Assembly (NCBI GenBank): GCA_019911785.1
Contig: JAIOJM010000059.1
Location: 1-11,995, forward strand
DNA length: 11,995 nt
DNA from: Sulfuricella sp.
Lineage (GTDB): Bacteria > Pseudomonadota > Gammaproteobacteria > Burkholderiales > Sulfuricellaceae
Reading direction: 5' to 3'
Shown: in pieces, positions 8,001 to 11,995 of the stretch
Layout of the letters: every line of letters begins with the position of its first letter
Position numbering within the stretch: the first letter of the stretch is position 1
The notes under the pieces: generated by a model
The model's input: only the letters and a program-made list of their open reading frames with translations
What the model was told of the DNA's origin: nothing
Database searches by the model: none
Made by a program: the position numbers and the translations under genes

Positions 8001-9108
8001 CTTCGAGCATGATCTGGAGCGCGGAGGCGATGCGCCCCGGCTTGCCGTAATCAGTTTCCCACGGCTGCTTGAACCCCGGAATATTCAGGTTGGACACCGA
8101 AAAACCGGTGAGTCCGGCCTTCGGCCTGGAGCCGCGGCCGGTTGCGCCTTCGTCGCGAATTTCGCCGCCCGCGCCGGTGGCCGCGCCGGGGAAGGGCGAA
8201 ATCGCGGTGGGGTGGTTGTGGGTCTCCACCTTCATCAGGATCTGGGCATCGTCCTCGTTGTAGCCGTATTTCGCACCCACTCCCGGATAGAAGCGTTTGA
8301 CCTTGTAGCCCTCGATGATCGAGGAGTTGTCAGAATAGGCCACCACCGTGCCGCGCGGGCTCTTTTCGTGGGTATTGCGGATCATGGCGAAGAGGGATTT
8401 GTCCTGCTTCTCGCCGTCGATCACCCAGTCGGCGTTGAAAATCTTGTGGCGGCAATGCTCGGAGTTGGCCTGGGCGAACATCATCAGCTCGACGTCGGTC
8501 GGGTTGCGGCCGATGCGGGTGAAGTTCTCCACCAGGTATTCGATCTCGTCCGGAGACAGCGCCAGCCCCATTTCCCGGTTGGCCCGTTCCAGCGCGCCCT
8601 TGCCCTGCCCCAGGATGTCGACGGTGTTGAACGGCGCCGGCTCGAAATGGCGGAACAGCTTTTCCGCGGCATCGAAACTGTCCAGCACCATTTCCGTCAT
8701 GCGGTCGTGGATCAGCGGCAGCAGCGCCTGCTTTTCCTGCTGCGTCAGCGCCGATCCGTCGGCCTTCTGCGCATAGAACGCCACCCCCCGCTCAAGCCGT
8801 TCGACCGCCTCCAGGGCGCAGTGGCTGGCAATGTCGGTGGCCTTCGATGACCACGGCGAAATCGTGCCCAGGCGCGGCACCACCAGGAACAGCTCGCCCT
8901 GCGGTTCTTCCACCGGGGATGCGGGGCCGTAGGTGAGGATCTTCTCCAGCACCGACAATTCCTGCGCTTCCAGCGTGCGGCGGGTGGCGGCGAAATGCCA
9001 GTATTCGGCGTGGACGTGGGAGACGGCAGGCGTGGCGCCGCGCAGGCCCTGCATCAGTTTTTCGAGGCGGAAGGAGGAAAGGGCGTTGCCGCCGCGCAGT
9101 TTAAGCAT
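5038..9108 (-). CDS. purL: Phosphoribosylformylglycinamidine synthase (FGAM synthetase), large single-chain type, with an in-frame repeat insertion
   Basis: This enzyme of purine synthesis converts FGAR, ATP and glutamine to FGAM in the cytoplasm. The ATG at 9106-9108 has a good ribosome site, AGGAAG, 4 nt upstream. Its 1356 residues run in the usual order: PurS-like N-domain, linker, two AIRS-type synthase halves with [20 protein letters not shown] from residue 293, then a class I glutaminase domain. The glutaminase triad is visible as C1200 (LGVCNGCQM), H1321 and E1323 (MMPHPERVF). It is about 61 residues longer than the 1295-residue E. coli enzyme. Most of the excess is a 46-residue segment between PFIA (ending 1057) and [11 protein letters not shown] (from 1104), at the synthase-glutaminase junction, encoded partly by a palindromic repeat. 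All catalytic parts look intact, so the enzyme is probably active. It lies 16 nt after ccdB on the same strand and shows no obvious promoter of its own. Confidence 0.98.
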   Translation of the reverse strand: MLKLRGGNALSSFRLEKLMQGLRGATPAVSHVHAEYWHFAATRRTLEAQELSVLEKILTYGPASPVEEPQGELFLVVPRLGTISPWSSKATDIASHCALEAVERLERGVAFYAQKADGSALTQQEKQALLPLIHDRMTEMVLDSFDAAEKLFRHFEPAPFNTVDILGQGKGALERANREMGLALSPDEIEYLVENFTRIGRNPTDVELMMFAQANSEHCRHKIFNADWVIDGEKQDKSLFAMIRNTHEKSPRGTVVAYSDNSSIIEGYKVKRFYPGVGAKYGYNEDDAQILMKVETHNHPTAISPFPGAATGAGGEIRDEGATGRGSRPKAGLTGFSVSNLNIPGFKQPWETDYGKPGRIASALQIMLEGPIGGAAFNNEFGRPNLAGYFRTYEEQVAGEMRGYHKPIMLAGGLGNISARHAEKHRITPGALIIQLGGPAMLIGLGGGAASSMDTGANAENLDFDSVQRGNPEMERRAQEVIDRCWQLGDQNPIISIHDIGAGGLSNALPELVNDSRRGGIFHLRAIRNEEPGMSPMQIWSNEAQERYVLAVTPEDFPQFEAICQRERCLYAVVGEATAEQRLILEDSYFNNKPIDMELSVLLGKPPKMTRDVAHLARELPAFETAGIDLSEAALRVLRLPAVADKTFLIAIGDRTVGGMTARDQFVGPWQIPVADVAVTLAGFEEYRGEAFAMGERTPLALIGPAASGRMAIGEAITNIAAARIAEIGDIKLSANWMAPAGHPGEDAALYDTVRAVGMELCPELGISIPVGKDSMSMKTVWEEGGLRKEVTAPLSLIISAFAPCSDARQTLTPQLRTDAGDTDLILIDLGQGKNRLGGSALAQVYKQTGNEAPDVASAAQLKGFFDTVQHLNADGRILAYHDRSDGGLFATLCEMMFAGHCGVTVDLDELCIERIQSDAERSGEEPVVPPGSYTERIFGVLFNEELGAVLQVKRSNTPEVMKAFFATGLRGELHVIGTLNRDDRLTIQRSNKEILGMPRIELQRAWSETTSRMQALRDNPQCAQQEYERVLDAGDPGLHAALSFDLNDNVAAPFIALSPNSLPGGGPLLNPLPQAGEEANVKGACSDLRDEVSLREVHIIGSRPRMAILREQGVNGQVEMAAAFDRAGFEAVDVHMSDVIEGRVALKDFHGLAACGGFSFGDVLGAGEGWAKSILFNARARDEFEAFFRRGDTFALGVCNGCQMMSNLHAIIPGAENWPHFVRNKSEQFEARFVMVEVTQSPSLFLDGMAGSRMPIVVAHGEGYAEFGSEQQMNAAKVALRYVDNRGQPTGNYPANPNSSPRGITGLTTPDGRFTIMMPHPERVFRAVQHSWHPAEWREDGPWMRMFRNARKWVG
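5800..5937 (-). repeat. Palindromic-repeat insertion in frame within purL
   Basis: These 138 bp encode PurL residues 1058-1103, which have no counterpart in the standard enzyme. On the minus strand the part next to the synthase domain contains two imperfect copies of a CCCTCTC..CTCTCCCG unit. The second is continued by a perfect 10-bp hairpin, CCTCTCCCGC / GCGGGAGAGG (5874-5883 and 5886-5895). The other part holds a smaller hairpin, CTCGC-GAA-GCGAG (5818-5830). The first type is a well-known dispersed intergenic repeat style in proteobacteria. Here it is read through without a stop, giving a Pro/Gly/Leu-rich linker ([20 protein letters not shown]). Confidence 0.8.
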
Positions 9109-9112
9109 GAAA

Positions 9113-9118
9113 CTTCCT
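9113..9118 (-). promoter_or_regulatory. Ribosome binding site of purL
   Basis: AGGAAG on the minus strand lies 4 nt before the purL ATG and within the 16-nt gap after the ccdB stop. It supports the chosen purL start and shows that purL can be translated from a message running through ccdAB. Confidence 0.75.
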
Positions 9119-9124
9119 AGTCAG

Positions 9125-9439
9125 TTAAATTCCGGTAAATAACAAATCAAGCGCGGCGATAATTTCCTCGCGCCGGTGCTTCAGCGTTGCAATCTTCTCA
9201 CCCAGCACCCGGCGTGGCACGCCGGCGATCTCTGGGGTAGACATGACGACGGAAACACCTTCAATCTCGAATTGGGGGTTAAGGGTTTTGGCCGCCTTAC
9301 CCATTTCCGTTGCCAGCACCAATGGCACCACTACCCGTGTGGCAAGCACATCCAGCAAATCGGACTGCACTTCTAGCAGATAGGGAATATCCCGGCTGGA
9401 TGCCGGATTGGTATTGCGGCAAACATCGAATTGCGCCAT
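9125..9439 (-). CDS. ccdB: CcdB-family toxin (DNA gyrase poison)
   Basis: This 104-residue protein starts at ATG 9437-9439, overlapping the ccdA stop by one base (TGATG). A TTG three bases earlier is possible but less likely. It aligns by eye with CcdB along its length: MAQFDVCRN at the start, PYLLEVQSDLLD (F-plasmid CcdB has FVDVQSDIID), TRVVVPL, the STPEIAGVP region, and LLFTGI at the end (CcdB ends MFWGI). CcdB binds the GyrA dimer and traps gyrase on DNA, and CcdA neutralises it. The penultimate Gly-Ile needed for gyrase poisoning are present. The preceding Trp is replaced by Thr (T102), which is seen, as far as I recall, in some chromosomal CcdB proteins, so activity is plausible but not certain. 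It is followed 16 nt later by purL. Confidence 0.93.
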   Translation of the reverse strand: MAQFDVCRNTNPASSRDIPYLLEVQSDLLDVLATRVVVPLVLATEMGKAAKTLNPQFEIEGVSVVMSTPEIAGVPRRVLGEKIATLKHRREEIIAALDLLFTGI

Positions 9440-9687
9440 CAAAACCGCCGCAAGCTGTCGCTAAATACTCCGCGGGTCTCGATTCTGCTGTTGTACTCAA
9501 CTAGCGCCGCATGGTTTTCCTGAAGCCATTCCTGACGGCGCGATTCGCGCACCAATTCGGCAAGCCGCTGTTCCAGCGTTTGCGAAAGGTTGATATTGTA
9601 CGACTTGGCCTGGCGCAACAAGTCGCTGTTAATGCTCAAATTTGCAGGTTTCTTGGGTGCATCTGGATTGTAAGGTTCGGCTAGCAT
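9439..9687 (-). CDS. ccdA: CcdA-family antitoxin
   Basis: This 82-residue protein starts at ATG 9685-9687, chosen because GGAGGGG lies directly upstream at good spacing. Upstream in-frame starts overlap the promoter and operator. The N-half (KKPANLSINSDLLRQAKSYNINLSQTLEQRL) fits a ribbon-helix-helix DNA-binding domain like that of CcdA (VTVDSDSYQLLKAYDVNIS). The C-half (ESRRQEWLQENHAALVEYNSRIETRGVFSDSLRRF) matches the flexible, toxin-binding CcdA tail (WKAENQEGMAEVARFIEMNGSFAD). CcdA protects gyrase from CcdB, and the CcdA-CcdB complex represses its own promoter. A perfect palindrome lies over the promoter just upstream. Coupled start and stop codons with ccdB fit a standard toxin-antitoxin operon. 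Confidence 0.92.
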   Translation of the reverse strand: MLAEPYNPDAPKKPANLSINSDLLRQAKSYNINLSQTLEQRLAELVRESRRQEWLQENHAALVEYNSRIETRGVFSDSLRRF

Positions 9688-9690
9688 TTT

Positions 9691-9697
9691 CCCCTCC
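9691..9697 (-). promoter_or_regulatory. Ribosome binding site of ccdA
   Basis: GGAGGGG on the minus strand lies just 5' of the ATG at 9685-9687. It is the strongest such site in the window and fixes the ccdA start, discounting the four upstream in-frame ATG codons. Confidence 0.75.
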
Positions 9698-9712
9698 ATC
9701 ATACGATCACTC

Positions 9713-9737
9713 TGATGCGCATATTTTATGCGCATCA
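9713..9737. promoter_or_regulatory. Palindromic operator of ccdAB
   Basis: TGATGCGCAT (9713-9722) and ATGCGCATCA (9728-9737) form a perfect 10-bp inverted repeat around a 5-nt ATTTT spacer. It lies 16 nt before the ccdA ribosome site and covers the predicted -10 box. This is where an autoregulatory CcdA-CcdB complex would be expected to bind. No T-run follows on the minus strand, so a terminator role for the upstream gene is less likely. Confidence 0.75.
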
Positions 9738-9751
9738 ATGACACACTGCAA
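9723..9751 (-). promoter_or_regulatory. Sigma-70-type promoter of ccdAB (and perhaps purL)
   Basis: On the minus strand, TTGCAG (9746-9751, 4 of 6 to consensus) is followed after exactly 17 bp by TAAAAT (9723-9728, 5 of 6). The -10 box sits in the centre of the operator palindrome. It is the best promoter match in the window and is placed right after the stop of the REC-REC-GGDEF gene (9763). Confidence 0.65.
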
Positions 9752-9762
9752 GGAAATTTCGC

Positions 9763-11097
9763 CTATCCCTGCGCCAGCACCAGCCGGTTTCGGCCGCCGC
9801 GCTTGGCCTCGTACATCGCCTTGTCCGCGGCTTCGCCAAGCGTGCCCGCATCGAGGAAATGCGGAAAATCCGCCACGCCGCCGCTGAAGGTGATGCAGAA
9901 TTCCTTGCCGCCGGCCAAATGCCGGATGCAGCTTAGATCTTCGCGGATTTGATCCAGCACCTTTACCGCCGCCGGCCCGTCGGTGTCGTTCAAAATCACC
10001 GCGAATTCCTCGCCGCCGTAGCGCCCGACGATATCGGTCTCGCGCAGGCGCTGCTGCAGCAGTCGCGACAAGCTCTTGAGCACGCGGTCGCCAACCGAAT
10101 GGCCGTAGGTATCGTTCACCGTCTTGAAATGGTCGATGTCGAGCATGGCGAAGGACAGCTTGCCATTGAGGCGCCGGGTGCGCGCCAGCTGAATTTCCAG
10201 CTGCTCCTTGATGGCGGTGTGATTGAGCAACCCGGTCAGGCTGTCGCGCACCATGAAAGAGCGCAGCACCCTGGAGCGCTCGACGCGGCTGGCCACTACC
10301 GAAACCAGGTGAGCCGGCTCGATCGGCTTGATCAGGAAATCGTCGCCGCCCAGCCTCAAGGCAAAGAGCTGCTGGCCGATATTGCTTTCCGCCGAAAGAA
10401 ACACGATCGAAATGCCGACGAACTCTTCCTGCTGGCGAATCACCGTGGCCAGTTCGAACCCGTCGCATGCCGCCATGTGCAAATCCAGCAACACTATGTC
10501 CGGCCTGAATTCGACCAGCTTGTCCAGGGTTTGCATCGGGTCGCTGATCACCTCGGCGATCATGCCGGCCCCCTTCAGAAGCGTGGCGTAGGATTTGGCA
10601 AGAGAGGCGGAATTTCCCACGATCAGCACCCGGTAGGGCTCGGCCGGTACGTTCGAAGTCAGTGCGTCCAGCTTGTCGATCAGCCCGCCCACGTCTACCG
10701 GCTTGGTGAAATAGGCGTCGCATCCGGCTTGCACCGCCTGCAGCCTTGCCTTCATATCGCCGTGCGCGGAAATGAACAGCACCGGAACCGGCTTCGCGAC
10801 CATGCCATGAATTCCGTCCAGGGCCGCCACACTGCACGCGTCATCCCCAAAGAAAACGCTATCCATGATGATCGCGGCCGGTCGGGTCGCCTTGAGCGCT
10901 GCGCCGAAGCTGCACAAGTCGCGGAACAGGCGAACGGTATAGCCGAAGTAGCCGATTTGCGACGACAAATCGTGTGCCAGCGCCGCATCGCTTTCGATCA
11001 GGAACACCAGCCTGCCGCTGCCCGCCTTCGCCGCAGGAGAGTCGGGTTGGCCGGCCATCTGCGGCGCGTCGGAATGGGGATCGGAAGTCTTTGGCAT
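9763..11097 (-). CDS. PleD-like response regulator diguanylate cyclase (REC-REC-GGDEF)
   Basis: This 444-residue cytoplasmic enzyme starts at ATG 11095-11097. An open frame continues upstream, but that part crosses the divergent gene and does not look like protein; the ribosome site is weak. REC1 (about 29-147) keeps E35/D37, phosphoacceptor D79 (IIMDS), the FISAH serine and K132 (TKP). REC2 (about 155-272) keeps D205 (LLDLH) and K257, but its acidic pair is replaced by G161-N162 (VGNS), so it probably cannot bind Mg or be phosphorylated. The GGDEF domain (about 283-443) has metal-binding D320, an intact GGEEF (361-365) and an RETD inhibitory site (352-355). It should therefore make c-di-GMP with product inhibition. 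Length and domain order match Caulobacter PleD (454 residues), whose second receiver is an adaptor for dimerisation. No kinase gene is adjacent. A promoter at 11180-11207 fits. Confidence 0.94.
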   Translation of the reverse strand: MPKTSDPHSDAPQMAGQPDSPAAKAGSGRLVFLIESDAALAHDLSSQIGYFGYTVRLFRDLCSFGAALKATRPAAIIMDSVFFGDDACSVAALDGIHGMVAKPVPVLFISAHGDMKARLQAVQAGCDAYFTKPVDVGGLIDKLDALTSNVPAEPYRVLIVGNSASLAKSYATLLKGAGMIAEVISDPMQTLDKLVEFRPDIVLLDLHMAACDGFELATVIRQQEEFVGISIVFLSAESNIGQQLFALRLGGDDFLIKPIEPAHLVSVVASRVERSRVLRSFMVRDSLTGLLNHTAIKEQLEIQLARTRRLNGKLSFAMLDIDHFKTVNDTYGHSVGDRVLKSLSRLLQQRLRETDIVGRYGGEEFAVILNDTDGPAAVKVLDQIREDLSCIRHLAGGKEFCITFSGGVADFPHFLDAGTLGEAADKAMYEAKRGGRNRLVLAQG

Positions 11098-11179
11098 GAC
11101 GAAAGATGTTATTCCCAATATCCAGGGTCGGCAACCGCGTCGACGCAGCGAATTGTCAGCGGCTTGTGCAGTTGATTCA

Positions 11180-11207
11180 TTTATAGGATATTTAAAACTT
11201 ATCCCAA
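11180..11207 (-). promoter_or_regulatory. Candidate promoter of the REC-REC-GGDEF gene
   Basis: On the minus strand TTGGGA (11202-11207, 4 of 6) is followed after 16 bp by TATAAA (11180-11185, 5 of 6), in the AT-rich gap between the divergent genes. It would leave a leader of about 75 nt before the ATG at 11097. The + strand gene (start 11224) must have its promoter in the same gap, but no clear pair is seen for it. Confidence 0.5.
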
Positions 11208-11223
11208 AAGATTCGAGCCTGCC

Positions 11224-11995
11224 ATGAAAACTTCTCCAATTTACTTCAGCCACGAAATCCGCCAACTGGAGCAAATTGCGCTGAACAATGGTGTCACCGG
11301 CCTGATGGAGCGGGCCGGCCTGGCCGCGGCGGATCTGGCGCGCGGCCTGCTGGCCGGCAAGACCTCGGTGCTGGTGATCGCCGGGCCGGGCAACAACGGC
11401 GGCGACGCGCTGGTGGCGGCGCGCCACCTCAAGTCATGGTGGTTCAAGGTAAGCGTCGTATTTGCCGGGGAAGCCGCCAGGCTGCCGCCCGATGCCGACT
11501 ATGCCATGCAGGCCTGGCGTGAGGCTGGCGGCGAACTGCTCGACGCCATTCCGGCCGATGGCAAATGGGATATGGTGATCGACGGCCTGTTCGGCATCGG
11601 CCTGGCGCGGGAATTGAGCGGTCGCCATCTGGAACTGGTGCGGGAAATCAACCGCATCAACCTGCCGGTGCTGGCGCTGGACGTTCCCAGCGGGCTGGAC
11701 GCCGACGCCGGCCAGACCTTCCGCGCCGCTGTCCGCGCCAGCCACACCCTTACTTTCATCGCGCTCAAGCCGGGCCTGCTCACCGCCTACGGACCGGACT
11801 ACTGCGGCGAAATCCACGTCGACACCCTCGGCATTGACCCCGCCGCCCTGCTCCAGCCCACCGGCTGGCTGCTGGAAAAAAGCGAAGTGGCCGCCGCGCT
11901 CAAGCCGCGCCCGCGCAACAGTCACAAGGGCCTGCTCGGCAGCGTCGGCATCCTCGGCGGCGCTTCCTCGATGTGCGGAGCGGCGCTGCTGGCCG
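11224..11995 (+). CDS. nnr: Bifunctional NAD(P)HX epimerase / ADP-dependent NAD(P)HX dehydratase, 5' part
   Basis: The frame is open from ATG 11224-11226 to the window end (257 codons), so the C-terminus is missing. The N-domain is YjeF_N/NAXE-like: a Rossmann motif VIAGPGNNGGDALVAARHLK (about 53-72), DGLFGIGLARELSG, and the ion-binding loop LDVPSGLDADAG (about 154-165). A linker (HVDTLGIDPAALL) leads into the dehydratase domain, whose first signature RNSHKGLLGSVGILGG is visible near residue 232. The protein repairs hydrated NADH and NADPH: the epimerase interconverts the R and S forms and the dehydratase restores the cofactor using ADP. It diverges from the cyclase gene with a 126-bp gap. 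The ribosome site is weak (GAG about 7 nt before ATG), but the start matches the family's N-terminal SHEIRQLEQ. Confidence 0.93.
   Translation, partial: MKTSPIYFSHEIRQLEQIALNNGVTGLMERAGLAAADLARGLLAGKTSVLVIAGPGNNGGDALVAARHLKSWWFKVSVVFAGEAARLPPDADYAMQAWREAGGELLDAIPADGKWDMVIDGLFGIGLARELSGRHLELVREINRINLPVLALDVPSGLDADAGQTFRAAVRASHTLTFIALKPGLLTAYGPDYCGEIHVDTLGIDPAALLQPTGWLLEKSEVAAALKPRPRNSHKGLLGSVGILGGASSMCGAALLA

Noticed and set aside
6880..8850. 656-codon open frame on the + strand
   Set aside because: It is antisense to purL, whose protein is unmistakable. GC-rich codon use creates long open frames opposite it, and the translation is His/Arg/Ala-rich and family-less.
9713..9737. Palindrome as a terminator of the REC-REC-GGDEF gene
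   Set aside because: The arms are not followed by a T-run and the spacer forms a good -10 box, so an operator is the better reading.
9949..11175. 408-codon open frame on the + strand
   Set aside because: It lies opposite the REC-REC-GGDEF gene, and its translation shows no domain.
11098..11427. N-terminal extension of the PleD-like protein
   Set aside because: It would overlap the divergent nnr gene and the promoter gap, and its residues look like antisense translation.

Overview
The window looks like chromosomal DNA from a GC-rich proteobacterium, most likely a betaproteobacterium. The support is a single-chain large-type PurL, a parvulin-type prolyl isomerase convergent with purL, many c-di-GMP enzymes, and dispersed palindromic repeats of the 'CCTCTCCC...GGGAGAGG' kind. 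No rRNA, tRNA, transposase, integrase or CRISPR array was found, so the assignment is an inference.

Layout from left to right. (1) Bases 1-259 hold the 3' end of a PpiC/PrsA-like prolyl isomerase on the + strand, followed by a strong hairpin (281-313). (2) Bases 521-4683 hold three compact minus-strand genes, transcribed right to left: an outer-membrane beta-barrel protein, a small one-lobe PstS-like periplasmic protein, and an inner-membrane protein with a CHASE8-like sensor, HAMP, PAS, degenerate GGDEF and intact EAL. (3) A near-copy (67/76 identical) of the ppiC tail and its hairpin lies at 4955-5030, directly before the end of purL. The three-gene cassette therefore sits between two direct copies of what looks like the original ppiC/purL intergenic terminator. 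(4) Bases 5038-9108 hold purL on the minus strand. It carries an in-frame extra segment of about 46 codons, made partly from a palindromic repeat, at the junction of the synthase and glutaminase domains. (5) Bases 9125-9687 hold a ccdA-ccdB toxin-antitoxin pair ending 16 nt before purL, with a clear promoter and a perfect 10-bp palindrome over its -10 box. (6) Bases 9763-11097 hold a PleD-like REC-REC-GGDEF diguanylate cyclase, also on the minus strand. (7) Diverging from it, from 11224 to the window end, is the start of a NAD(P)HX epimerase/dehydratase gene.

How the parts may work together: the three-gene cassette resembles the logic of YfiBNR, with an envelope protein and a small periplasmic protein feeding a CHASE8 c-di-GMP enzyme. 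Here, however, the output is predicted to be a phosphodiesterase rather than a cyclase. The PleD-like protein has an intact GGEEF active site and an RxxD inhibitory site, so it is a predicted c-di-GMP producer. The other genes (ppiC, purL, nnr) are housekeeping. The most notable features are the duplicated terminator around the sensory cassette, the repeat peptide inside PurL, and the position of ccdAB directly upstream of purL.
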